Assembly: GCA_014898415.1 (NCBI GenBank)
Contig: RCTD01000046.1
Coordinates: forward strand, 1 to 64,000
Direction: 5' to 3'
DNA from: Stromatinia cepivora
Taxonomy: Eukaryota; Ascomycota; Leotiomycetes; Helotiales; Sclerotiniaceae
DNA: 64,000 bases
The notes beneath the pieces are model-generated. The model was not told the DNA's origin and did not search any database. It saw only the letters and a list, made by a program, of their open reading frames with translations. The translations under genes and the position numbers were made by a program. Within the stretch, counting starts at the first letter, position 1; every line of letters starts with the position of its first letter. This document shows positions 24,840 to 36,301 of the stretch, piece by piece.

Positions 24840-25960
24840 TAAATTCCTCAAGTCAAGTATTTTAGCCTTCATTTCAAGCCTATAAGTACAGCGTATAGGC
24901 CTATAGATAGCCTGTATTTACAGGGCTAAATAACCAGATCCTTATTTTTCATCAAACTTTTTTCTTCAAGGCAGCTTTTCTGGCCTGAATTTGAGGTTAT
25001 TTTTTCTCTAAGTCAAGTATTTCAACTTCATTTACGAGATAAAAATATTAGACGATAGTACTCCGATTTTATAATCTAAGGTTTGAGGACTAGAGATACT
25101 TGTCTAAGTATTAGAACGAATAGTCTGATTTATTATAGATTTGAATAGATTTATTCGTAGACTATCGTTTGATTACGATAATGCTATTTTTAAGATAATT
25201 TTTTCTTACTCTGATTTTATTATTCGATTTTAAAAATTTAAGTATATTCATCTTAAGTAGAAGATAACTTAGTCTTAATTATAGAGGCCAAATTGATGTA
25301 TTTTGTAGAATATTCTTTAATTCTAATAATAAGATAATTTATTCTTCAAGTTAGTTTATAAAGAATTTTGTATAAATGATTTAAGTATTAGACTGTAGTA
25401 CTTACTTCTACGATTTATATTTATAATTTCAAGAGATATAAATTAAAGTTCTATAAGGATTAGTGATTTTTTTTAGATCTTATATCTTTATATTACTAGA
25501 CTACTCTCTAATTCTAATAATAAGATTATTAATTCTTCAAGTTAATTTGTAAAGAATTTCATCTAAATAATATAAACATTAGACTATAGTAATTACTTCT
25601 TTCATTAATAATAATTCCAAGATTTGTTATTTGAAGTTCTATAAGAATTAGTATTTATTTTCGTTCTTAGATCTGTATAATAAATTAGACTATCGTCTAA
25701 TTATAATAGAGGAACTTCAGTAAAGTTGTTTCCTTTATATTAACTTTGCGAAGTCTTGATTTGAAAATCTTTCCTTTTATGAATTCAATTTTCGTAGATT
25801 TATTCCAAGCTCGAAAATATAAAATTACTGTACTTTCATTCTTTTATATTATCTTTATTATCAATATGTATTCGTTTTTAAAAGTGATTAGATTAGTTCC
25901 AAGTTCAGAAGATGGATATTTACATTTACTAGACCATCATTGAATTCCAAGTCCGCAACT
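24840..25960. repeat. AT-rich block, probable RIP-degraded transposon relic
   Basis: About 1.1 kb of very A/T-rich sequence with no long open frame. Similar phrases recur inside it, for example TTCTAATAATAAGATTATTAATT-like segments near 25320-25345 and 25495-25525, each followed by CTTCAAGTTA and AAAGAATTT. This indicates internally repeated DNA decayed by C-to-T change. No LTR, TIR or target duplication is evident, so the element class is unknown. Confidence 0.55.
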
Positions 25961-28900
25961 ACTTTTTTCATGATCCTTCTACTGATGACAATAGTCATCT
26001 CAGATTTCAGATATCATCAGCGACACGGACTCGTTTTAAAACCCACAAAACTTATAAGGGCCCAGTCTAGCTGGCTTTTCTCGTTTATCTGACCCCCTTG
26101 TGCCATTGGTACATGTATGTGAGCGTGGCGTTTTTCTCGAAGTCAACTTTCTGAACCATTTTGGATCTTCATATACTAGTACTAAAACTGTTTTTCGTAT
26201 TATCTTGATGGTAACAAGTCATCAGCATCAGTAACGGATATACTATTCTAAGGTCAAATGTGATAAGGGAATCTGGATGTATGGATATTTCAATCTTATT
26301 TTATCATCATATGGAAATACATCATGACACTTGACTACAAGATTATGATTGACATGTCAACCAAGTATTCTCCTATTATAATACTAAGTTATCATTAGAA
26401 TCCGCTAGACTATAATCCTACTGAACTTTTTCTGCTGAGAATTCCGTCTAATTGCATGTAGACCTAGGCTTTTGCCGTTATATTATTAAGCTGTGTAAGC
26501 TTGACTCGAACCTCTCTTCCTCCCTTGCCATTATTCAATCGTTACTCTTCGTTGATACTGCATTCCATTTATTACATGAGGAAAAAACGAGTGGTCTATA
26601 ATTCATTCAACTAAGACTTTCCCCTTCTCCCTCTCCTCTGATATTAATTAAATTTGCGTAGAATTCTTGGACATGATTTTAAACTTCCTCCGACTTAGCG
26701 CGAAACTTTTCATACCATCAGGGAGTGAATATTGATGCATAAACCGTAGATTAGCCTTGGGATAGACTATTCCAATACACTTCTAAGATCATATATCGAG
26801 AAACTCAGGCTAGTAGGTACAGTTGACAAGAGGATGAGAGGTTTTTCTTACATTGCACATCACACAAACGTGGCACAAAAAAGACGTGTTGAAACGAATT
26901 AGGGAGAAAAACGTACGCGGAGCCAAATATTTATACTGTCTACAGCTACCAACAAACCACGTTTAACTTTTCACACTACTGCTATTTTTAGACTATGCAA
27001 TTTTGATTTTGGCATCACAGTTTCGACCTCAAGATATTCCGGGTTGATTTAATCTTCAGTCAAGGAATGATATTGTCGGGACAACTGTATACGGAGAGGT
27101 GAAGCTTATCAACGAACGTATAATACTCTTGATAGTTAATACGTTTTGATTTGCCTAAAGAGCTAGAATCTATGGAAGGTGAAAAACTATATAATGGTGC
27201 GAGCACTAGTGGGCACGTGATCCTTACTATCCTTACTATGCATGTGATTCATATTCTGACAGATATAGAGTACAACCACTGATTTGAGTGAATTCCGCCG
27301 GTTTTTCCACCTGAAAAGGCCACACAGCTAATCCACCGATATTGCTAAGTAAGTTGGTAATCTTTCTAGGAAGACCTCTTAGTTCTTATGTCTGATCACT
27401 GGGTTTTGAAAGTATTTCAGGTCAAAGGGGGACAGTGCAAGGGGTGCACAGGCTAATCTGCCAAATGAATTAATTGTGCGGCTAGAACCTAAGTAACCTG
27501 AAGTAAGTATCGTCGGTGGACCTTGGTCGGATTGTTGTTGAAATTCACAGTCGGCTACAATCTTTCGATAATAAGTCGGGTAGTTCGAGGCAAAGTTACA
27601 GTTTTTCTTTGCACTTGGATACTGGTGGCGCCTTCAAAGGTGTCAGGAAGTATGAGGAGAGTGTGGACTTTTATTTCCAAACTAACTGAAATATTCCGAA
27701 GTTTTGCTGCCCAACTATTTTAATTACAAACCGTGACGGATCAAACATCAGGGAAATGGACAGCCGAGAAATGGCTTTCTGAGAGGTATAAAAAACCTTT
27801 GAAGCAACAAGTTGAAATTGAGATGGAAATGTCGAAAGACCAGCAGTTAGAGATCTGGGGCCGAGTGTGTAAGTTATAGAGAGGGAGCGTTCATGACTAT
27901 AGGTTGAGGTATTGGTAGAGCTATGAGAGAGCACCATATCATCATTATGGTTTCTGCAGTGTGAGATAATTCGTCTCGGATAGTGTAAATATTTTAGCTC
28001 TGGCCCGTTATGCAACCTTGAAAATAATACTTTTAAGCTGTTAATAAAACCATAAAGCAGAAAATTTTTATCGTTGCTTTGTTCCTTCAAACAAGAAACG
28101 GTAGTTATCACCCGAAACTCAATACATTGCGCACTGTGAATATCTAATCTCAGATATTAGACAAGTCTAAAATCAAGCACTAAGCATTGTAAATATTCAT
28201 AGAAGTAGCATAAATGTATATTGAATAGACTATTGTCCTGCTGTAAGCCTAAGTTTACTCCTTCCAGTAACAGGGGAGGATCCTCATGTTTCGCATCATA
28301 TGACATCAAATTCACGCACAGTTTGTCGAAATCATGGAACATATGGTGCCTCAATTCATGGGATTATATGCAAAATATGGATTTTTAATGCATTTTTAGT
28401 ATTAATACATTGACGAAAGTCTCGAGTCTTCTCAATTTTTTGGAATATCACCCATCATGTCACGGTCTAACTTTTATATCGGAGCCGGAGAGAATTCTCA
28501 GAGCATACCAATGACACAAGTCCAGTGACTACTGCATATTCTTAGGAAAGTTAAAGCTACAACTCATGTATGGTGGAAGTCGTTTGTATTCCACCGCTGA
28601 AAGTTATTCCTGTGAACGTTTTTACGTTGCATATATGTCACAAAAACATCGACGAAATACCATTCAACACTTGACTTTTTGAGCCGTAGGCGTACTTGAT
28701 TATTTCAGAAGTATGCAGCCCTTTCCCGAGATCACAGCTCCGTATATATAAAGTTAAGGTCCATTGTGGTTTTCTCCTCAAGGGAGGACTTGGATTTCCA
28801 ACACCAGTTTTCGAAGTATGATATATAGAAGTGCATGCAGATGGTTTGATAACAGCTTTTCTGGCGCTATGGCTGATTCTGATTATCCAAATAGCGTTCT

Positions 28901-29313
28901 ATCATTAAGTCATCATTTTACAGTTAATTTTTTGAACATTAAACATGTATTGCATAAATAACTTTGGGACATTTAGCTCAATAATATAACCTCGGTTATG
29001 ATCAAATCAGTCTAGATGCGCTTCTATTATAGCACAGTAGAAGCGCATTTCTGTGATGTATCCAAAGAAATTGTGGACTGCAAATACTATCATCCATTCC
29101 CTAAAAGTGATAAATCGAGAATTTTTAGATCCCGTAGCTCTTCCCTCCAATTTTCATTGGGACGTTGGCACATTCCTTTTCAAGCAGTTGTTGGAGATTC
29201 AGGGACCCATGTGTCAGCACACCTCCGCAGCTACTATAAACGACCCCTCTTCAAATCATAACGACATCACAACTCTCTCAGCTCCAAATTATCAATTCTA
29301 TACTTAAAACACC
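25961..29313. other. Gene-poor region
   Basis: About 3.3 kb without a supportable gene. Frames such as minus 28111-27671 (146 codons) lack any domain and a credible leader, and may be relics of the same decayed 2EXR/F-box-like family seen nearby. No tRNA or repeat ends were recognised. Confidence 0.45.
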
Positions 29314-30304
29314 ATGACTACATTGAGAAAATTTCCCCTAGAGCTCAGACGGAAGATATACGGTTTTGCACTTGAGCTTTACGATGACCGTCCTCTCCCT
29401 CGTTACTCTATTGTCACCAGCCTTTAATACATGAACGCCTTAGAGCGAGCATTGATCCCAGAACGTGATCTTTATCTTGAGTTCTTATCATTCAGGATTG
29501 AAAATTCCGTACTCCAACTTAGTCCTATTGAACGCTCTTTCGATAGACTCATATACCCCTCCACGAAACTAATGTGTTCAATTGCGAGGAATGCTGTTCG
29601 GACTGTCAACGTGGAAATACCAGGGTGAGTACCTCGTATCATTTCGTAAATCTACTGACATTGTCTTGAGCTGGCCTGGAATCTTTGGAAATTGGGTTTG
29701 TCCGTCTCTGGAAGACAGAATTTCTGCACATATTTTCAAAAACCAAGAATTAGAAACGGAAGTGCTACCCGATTACATTTTTGAGGTGAGCTCTTTCAAA
29801 CACAATTCTCCAATTCATTTGAGATAACTGAACGTTCAGAGTTTGAGATATGCTAGCAACGTCGAAGAGATCTGTTTTGACTTTCTGGATTATTCACACA
29901 GAAGAGTCAATGATGACACCGATAGTAATGACAGTATCCGAAAGTGGATGGGATAGGCATCATGTTTTCAATACCTTAAAACATCTAAGCTTGGGCAGTT
30001 CCTCAATAATTTACCCAATCTTCAGACATTTGAGATTGCTGGCCGTTCACATCCTAATGCTTTCGAATTTTGGAATGGCCTTTGCCCTCATTGGAGGGCT
30101 GGAGATATAAAGGATAAAGACGGGACTTTTGCATGCGATGAATGTCTTGATGGGAGTTGGATTTGGGATTGTCTTGATGATAATTTTAACGTTGAGCCAA
30201 TGATTTTTGCCAGTAGGTCGGGTTTCAGTAGGGTCTGGAGTGTCGACAGGCCACAGTCATTGAGATGGGTGAACACAACGTTCTATAGCCATTTTTTATG
30301 GTAG
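29314..30304 (+). pseudogene. 2EXR/F-box-like gene broken by two nonsense codons
   Basis: Three exons (29314-29624, 29671-29785, 29840-30304) keep a single frame of 297 codons with good GT-AG introns, but two stops lie inside: TAA at 29425-29427 and TAG at 29954-29956. Both are one C-to-T step from Gln codons, as RIP would give. The start MTTLRKFPLELRRKIYGFAL and ALIPERDLYLEFLSFRIENS match the intact minus-strand gene at 20783-21923 (VPRELRDSIY, ALIPDRRLYREALESRLKQS). The later part has an intact frame with NNLPNLQTFEIAGR and a DECLDGSWIWDC Cys pair. The rest of the frame is undamaged, so the loss is probably recent, or the stops are read through or edited. Confidence 0.7.
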
Positions 30305-30377
30305 GGCTCGGTATATGACAATTATCACAGAAAATAGGATTCGGAGACAGGGAAACACAAATATCCGTAGCCAATAA

Positions 30378-31056
30378 TTAATCTGCTCTCCAAGAGTTAT
30401 TCTCGTCTTTGAAGATATCATTACGTGCCTTTTCACTCTGTGCTTCGAGATCCTGGAATTTTTCTTCTCTTTGCTCTAGCATTCTTTTGTACTTTTCTAC
30501 CGGAGAAGCTATGAAATAAACAACCCAATCGTAGTAGGGACTGCAACTTCCCAGTAGATATAGAATTTCTTTGAGACCACTACGGCATCATTAGCATGTT
30601 GAAAATTGAATAATGTTATGCTGAATATTGCCTGCATGCCTCGCATTAGCCTTTTTAGAAGACAGCTGATTTCGTTCCGCTCAGACTTACCGCAAGAAAA
30701 GTACCCGGAAGAAACACAATGCCCAGTAATGACAGAGTTGTCTGCTTCCTCGATTCTATCATTATTTCTAGCTCCCTCTGTGCTTTCCCATTTCCTCTTC
30801 TCCCCTGCTCTTTGTTTTCCTCTAGACGTGTCATTTTTTGCCTTGCAAACTTATTGAACTTCCTCAGTTTCTCTTGTTTGAAGATACTCGGCGAGACTAA
30901 ATTCTCTAGGACGCTTCCGATTAATTTCAATCTGGAGATTGGAACTTCGGGATGTGCTAGCATTAACACAGGGATGCAATCGCGAATATTTCCAATCTTC
31001 CTTGTGCGCGAGGTCGTTGTATCGATTTTCGTGCAGGGGGGTAGCATAATGCACAC
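30378..31056 (-). pseudogene. Remnant of a CorA-like Mg2+ transporter-type membrane protein (C-terminal part)
   Basis: On the minus strand a coiled segment (KMTRLEENKEQ...RELEIMIESRKQ) leads into LLGIVFLPGTFLA, splices over a good 59-bp intron (30690-30632) into AIFSITLFNF, and reaches FYIYWEVAVPTTIG. This is the two-helix C-terminus of fungal CorA-like proteins (FLPGTFVAxxFSM ... FWIYWAVTVP). The frame then ends at TAG 30511-30509; a tail typical of the family (EKYKRMLEQREEKFQDLEAQ) follows in another frame and ends at 30378, so a small indel has broken the gene. No N-terminal part of a usual size is found upstream. Confidence 0.6.
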
Positions 31057-31313
31057 AGCATAAAAGGTCTCTAAAAAGCATCCGGTTCGAGTCTACCATC
31101 CCCATGGAGTATTCCACCAGCTTTGTAAAACCTTCCGATGTTCAACCGGGTAGCCTTCGAAAATGCATCGGTTTGGTAAGATCACAAGAGGTGTCGCTGC
31201 CCTCGTTCAATAGTCTTACCATATTGAGCCACTAGCCATACAGTGGGGATATATGACAATATTTGTAGCCAAATAATCTTGTTAATTAACATGTTCATGA
31301 AGCATAACATACC

Positions 31314-31436
31314 TACTCGTGCGGCCAGAAAGTATAGCACACTCCACTAATAAGAAGCTGCTATTTCATTTGTGGTTTACCGTCTTGTAGTATGTGCTTA
31401 AAGTGGAGTGTGCTATACTTTCTGGCCGCACGAGTA
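31314..31436. mobile_element. MITE / fold-back element with 33-bp perfect terminal inverted repeats and TA target site
   Basis: The arms 31314-31348 and 31402-31436 are perfect reverse complements over 35 bases, including a TA at each outer end. The inner terminal repeat begins CTCGTGCGGCCAGAAAG. TA duplication and short arms around a 53-bp non-coding core are the form of a non-autonomous Tc1/mariner-type element. The arms are unmutated and G/C-containing in an otherwise decayed region, so insertion is probably younger than the surrounding decay. Confidence 0.85.
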
Positions 31437-31897
31437 GAGGTATTTCTGTCCCGAGGGAATGGAACTCAGATCAAGGCTTAGCCCTTCTCGGCTATCCTTG
31501 CGAAATTAGCTCAGTTGGTGGATCCTCTTTCCTCGGCCACGCATGGATTCATATCAGGTAGAAGGATCCATCTACCAACCTGACACACTGTCTGCCGAAC
31601 AGTCTACGCCTTATCGGGTGAAATACTAGCAGAATTCCATTTTAGGGCCATTGACCCAAGCAATTTAAACTTATTAGGCCTGAGTTTAGACAACAGTGAC
31701 ATTACAGGCTTAACCTACCGGTAGCCGTCCAGTTGGAAGGTGGGTCCTTCTAGGCAACTAAGACTGAAGGGTTTCATGGTCAAATCCAAGGAGCGACATT
31801 GAAAAGTGCTATAAAGACATCGAACGAAACTTAACCGATGCCTCCAGTAGATATCTGATGCCTATTTTCTTTAATTGTAGGTCAAATTAACTCAAAT

Positions 31898-33215
31898 ATG
31901 TCTCTTCCACTGTGGCCTGGAGGAATTCCCTCGTGTATAAGGAGCGATGAAACCCCTGTGTTAGAAGATCTCAATGAATTGACCAAAGGCTGGCGGTTCT
32001 TCCTCACCGTTTGAGTTCCCAATTCTTTCATTATTAACGCGAATCAGTTCTAACATGCTCTAGGAACGATGGGTACCGCGGAATGCAGATAACATTGATC
32101 AATTTTACGAGGTAACCCAACGACGAGCCCTCATGGTTGAATGGGCTGAGCTGAGGCCAAACAGGAGACACGTGATGTTCGTTACATTTGCTCATATCCC
32201 CGATCGAAATGGGTGAGATAAATCGCAGACAAAAATCATATGCCTATCTAGGCCTCGAAGGATTTTTTGATGTTCTAATTCATTTGATTGTCGCATAGTT
32301 CTTCAGGGGATGAATGGTTTTCAAGATTCCAATCCGGACTTGATTATCAAATAGTCCTTCATCCAGGCTAAAATAGATCCCATAAAGGCTTAGGCTATTT
32401 TAGTGTGCAATTTGTTTCGTCCATAGTGTGTCCGATCTCACAGCACAGAAGTTTACCACCGTAGGACTATCAAAACCGTGCGCCACTTCTTCCATGGATA
32501 TGGAGATCTATGATGCCCTATATACATGAAGATATCTGTCTCATGTCGGGGAAATCTTTTTATCTGTGCCTAGCACCTCTTAATACACCTAGGAATTATG
32601 CACTGTGGACTAAATTACGAGTTTTGTCGCACCATTAGGATGCATTATATTCCATGACGTATCACAATGAGCCTACCGTCGTGACGGCCTTCTTGGATTC
32701 TTCAGATTCGATGTCTCCGGAAGGACTCTTGACGTGGAACCACGTCGAGCCTATACCTGCTATGCACTTGCAGATCAGCGGGCACTAGAGACAGGGATGT
32801 TGTTGTTCACAGAATACAAGACCAATGGCGCTCTTGGATATCGTATGCGCGTTAATGTTTTGAGGCTCGGTCTCTTGCTCATGCTCCACATTGGGCTCTG
32901 GGAAATACCTCGAGGAACTTACAAGTATTTATAGCTTAGACAATGTAGATGAGGGAGAGCTTGGTCATGAGTAAGTCATTGTTTAAATCAGATGCTTTTG
33001 ACGTTGCTAATTTCGTGGAAAGAACTCAAATGTCCGAACCTGTTCTGAAAATTTTTGAGCAGTCGCTCAGTTTGACACCTCCATTTTTACGGCGCCACGA
33101 CAAACCAATATGGGGGGAAATGATCGAATCTGTCGCACCTGGTTATCTTGATGCTGAAGCGGCAGGGAATGGGCTTGCGGCCGAATATGATCACGCAAAA
33201 TTCAAGGAAACATGA
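31898..33215 (+). pseudogene. Broken gene of unknown family
   Basis: A plausible first exon 31898-32008 (MSLPLWPGGIPSCIRSDE...) joins over an intron ending CTCTAG to 32064-32212 (ERWVPRNADNIDQFYEVTQR...FVTFAHIPDRNG). After a donor GTGAG at 32213 the frame is lost for about 500 bp. Coding character returns at about 32728-32935 (RRAYTCYALADQRALETGML), shifts frame near 32860-32880 into GKYLEELTSIYSLDNVDEGE, and after an intron with branch GCTAAT continues in 33032-33215 (TQMSEPVLKIFEQSLSLTPP... to KFKET). I do not recognise the family. The frame shift and internal stops point to a degraded gene. Confidence 0.4.
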
Positions 33216-33590
33216 CAGCAGGTCCTGGGGACGTGAGTCCGAGAGAGGAAAATTTGGATACCGTAGTTAGATGTTGTGTTTGAACTTTCCAAAGTTTTAC
33301 TCGACTTTATGACAGTGAATCCAATAGCCCGGCCTGTAGGGCCAACAAATCATTCTTATATTCGAATTTAACCAGGTATTCAAACTCAAATGTGGATACA
33401 ACTTCTAGTTCTTGTCGATCCCCACAATAGATAAAATAACACTTTTTCCAATGACAATCGAACCTGACCCTTTCGAACTACAAATCACTTAAATAGCTCC
33501 CTATTTATTCTGTATGAGGTCCCTTTAATCCTATAAATCAAAAACAAATCAATCAATTCCATTCAATCACATTACCTCCACATATCCCCC

Positions 33591-34825
33591 TCAAACTTCT
33601 CTATAGTCATCCCTATCCTCCGGGCCAACCTTACAGCGTGCGATGGTGACATATTTCTTCTCCCCCTGTTCTTCAAATACCTTCCTTCTATAACTTGGCG
33701 ATGAGACTAACTCGCCTACGTTGGTAAAAGCTTTCGATAAAGGAGACAGGCCTGTTAAACCAGTGACCTCGTTCTGAAATTTCATCATAGTTTCGGAAGG
33801 ATTTGCCCAAACCTGTTCGTGATTTGTTTGAGTCTGACTTTGATTCTGAGTCTGAGTCTGATCCAGGAGCCTTAGATGTCTTTTGAAATTCTCGTCATGC
33901 TTGTCTGGCTTCAACCCCAAATTTTTCCACCGCGTGATTATCATGACTGTGTTCTTATCGGACTTTTCCACATTGATCTAAAATTCCGTCCAGCATTGTG
34001 TGCATCGCCATAGTCCAGAATCACGCTCAATTTGAACATTATCCCCAGCTCTTGATCCTCTTCTCTCATCTTCCCACCTATTTTTGATATGAGCGCTGTC
34101 TTCGTTGCCGTACCAATCCCAATGCTGACAAATATCAAAGCATAGGCGATTTCGGAAAGAAGGTAACATGGCATCCACAATAGTAATCCTTTGCACCCGT
34201 TGAATCATGAAGCCGTGAGCTATGGTAAAATCTACCCGAGGTTGTTGCCACTCAAGTGCAAATAAATAATTATTATTTGTGGTAATACCTGACATGATGC
34301 TAAGCAAGCTGGCATAGTCTTGTCCTAAATTGTATCATTTCATGGCCATTTTCCAAATTGCGGTATTGAAGTTCCATCCAAGATATGTGTAGCGTCGAGG
34401 CCAGTCTCTCCTCGCATGTCTACCACACCTGCTCCCATTGTCTTGGTTCCGTAGCCGATGAGGATTGTGAAAAAGGTTTTTGTTAAGATGATTCCAGGTT
34501 TCAAGCACAACACGATCGGGGTCTTTCATATTCGATGTGTCAAAAGGTTTAACACTTCTATAGCCGGTCTGTAACGACGGTGTATTATCCATACAGTGAA
34601 GTTTGAGGCAAGCTTCACAAGCAATATGATTTGGCAAATCATTAGCCAGAAGCTCCAAGAAGAGTATCATCTCATTGGGCTGAGTGACCAGAAGCCTCAA
34701 ATATCCATCTCTCATTTTGCCTTTGATATTTGGGGAACAAATCGAAACAGCGGCGGCTGATGAATCGGTAATCGGTCTAGGATATGGATCCAGACTTCTG
34801 CTGGCAACTTTTCTATCGTGGATAT
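33591..34825 (-). pseudogene. F-box protein gene inactivated by RIP-type substitutions
   Basis: A single minus-strand frame runs from about 34715 to 33591, interrupted only by TGA (34337-34335, one step from CGA) and TAG (33980-33978, one step from CAG). Upstream, in a frame shifted by one base, lies a clear F-box start: STIEKLPAEVWIHILDRLPI, preceded by ATA at 34825-34823 where ATG would be expected. The body holds the typical fungal pattern NDLPNHIACEACLKLH and a second Cys pair WRCTQCWTEF. Changes are C-to-T or G-to-A except the one indel near 34750. An F-box protein would have acted as a substrate adaptor of an SCF ubiquitin ligase; this copy is almost surely dead. Confidence 0.75.
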
Positions 34826-34919
34826 TTTAAGGGCGCTTTTAAGACTGGACAATAGGCTCTTGAAACGATTTTCGTCTAATATTGGTTTTCTGTGTAGGGA
34901 ACGTTTCCTAACCCACTCT

Positions 34920-35690
34920 TGGAGGAGGTTGATAGGTTAATAATAATGAATAATATAATAATAATACTATTCACTATTATTATAGTGGAAGACTTAGTTA
35001 TATAGCTTAAAAGGGTAATCGAATATATAATGGTTGAAGTCAAAATATAAGTGTATTGAATATTGAGTTTATTTTGCTTGTTTTTCAGAAGAATTCTTTG
35101 AAGAAAATCTTCTTATTTATAGTATTTGATAAGATTCTATGAAATTCTATAATATTCTATGATTATAAATAAGATCGATTTAAATCGAATCTTATAGAAT
35201 CATTTTATATAATGAAATGAAATAGTAACCAATAATATTTAACCTTAGAAATAAGAAAGTTCTATACGCTTCCATCACATTCTATTCCATTATAAATCAT
35301 TCTAGTATGATATATGATCGAAATTTCATATAATAATAAAATTTAATAATATTAAATTATATTATTAATATATCATGTGATCATATAACCATCGGTTCGA
35401 TTAATATTATTAAGTGATTTAATAAACTTATTAGAAATTCTTATACCCACGAAAACATAGTTTTGATATGATTAAACATAATTTTGAAATGAATGATAAG
35501 CAATCCAATTGCAATTATTGTATATCGATATCAAGAAGAATATGATGAAAATTATTGTGATTCAAAAGCAAATGAATGAGAATTGCCATGTACTAAAATT
35601 GAGAAGAAATGAAAAAATGATAATGAAATGAAGGGTAATTATTATATTTTAAGGTCTTTCAGATTTATTATGACGTTTTTACTATTGGTA
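34920..35690. repeat. AT-rich block, RIP-like
   Basis: About 770 bp of A/T-rich sequence full of ATAATA, TTATAGAAT and TAATATTAA words, no open frame, no recognisable element ends. It resembles the other decayed blocks in this window. From about 35690 to 36300 the sequence is of normal composition and probably forms the upstream region of the D-lactate dehydrogenase gene. Confidence 0.5.
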
Positions 35691-36301
35691 GTTATACACC
35701 ATCGAATTTAATCAGCCACACTTGCTCCAACTAACCAGACTAGGCTACTTAATGAGGTCTTGACAGCTGTATCTACTTTGTATTTATGGCATATTCAAGT
35801 TAGATCAAACGCTTGTACATATTCGTTGTGGGCATCACTTCATAGATTTCGAGGTGACTTGGGCGGCAAGAAAGTACTTGCCAACACTACAGATAATAAA
35901 AGCACCTCTAGGTACGCATACCTCTTGCCTAATTAATCTAGAAACTTCTGGGCTAGCACATAATATACTTGAATTTCTTCTTGTACTCAAGCACCGATGA
36001 CTAACATGAGCATAAAAGGATGATAGAGCCTCGATTTGCAGATTGTGAGGGGGCTAGGCGGAGTCTTAGCGGACGGTTAATTAGAGGGGTAAGTAGTTTT
36101 TCACCGGGATCATAGCCCCTCAATCATAGCCGAAGAATAGCCGAACACCCTGCTAAAATTGGGGTGCATTAGTGCGGAATGCTTCTTCTCTCACAAGAAT
36201 AACATGATATCACCTTACAACTTTCAAAATCAGATGTTACGTTTTGTGTACTTGGTACAAATTTTGGCAGATATAAAGCTCTGGTCAATGAAGAAGTCGT
36301 C

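Noticed and set aside
24628..25960. Functional transposon ORF in the A/T-rich block
   Set aside because: No frame of useful length and no recognisable motif; only decayed repeat text remains.
27671..28111. Minus-strand 146-codon frame
   Set aside because: No domain, no splice partner and no credible upstream signals; at best a relic.
31500..31575. tRNA-like start (GCGAAATTAGCTCAGTTGGTG) at about 31499
   Set aside because: The D-arm resembles a tRNA, but no matching 3' acceptor strand, T arm or clear anticodon stem follows within 80 bases.
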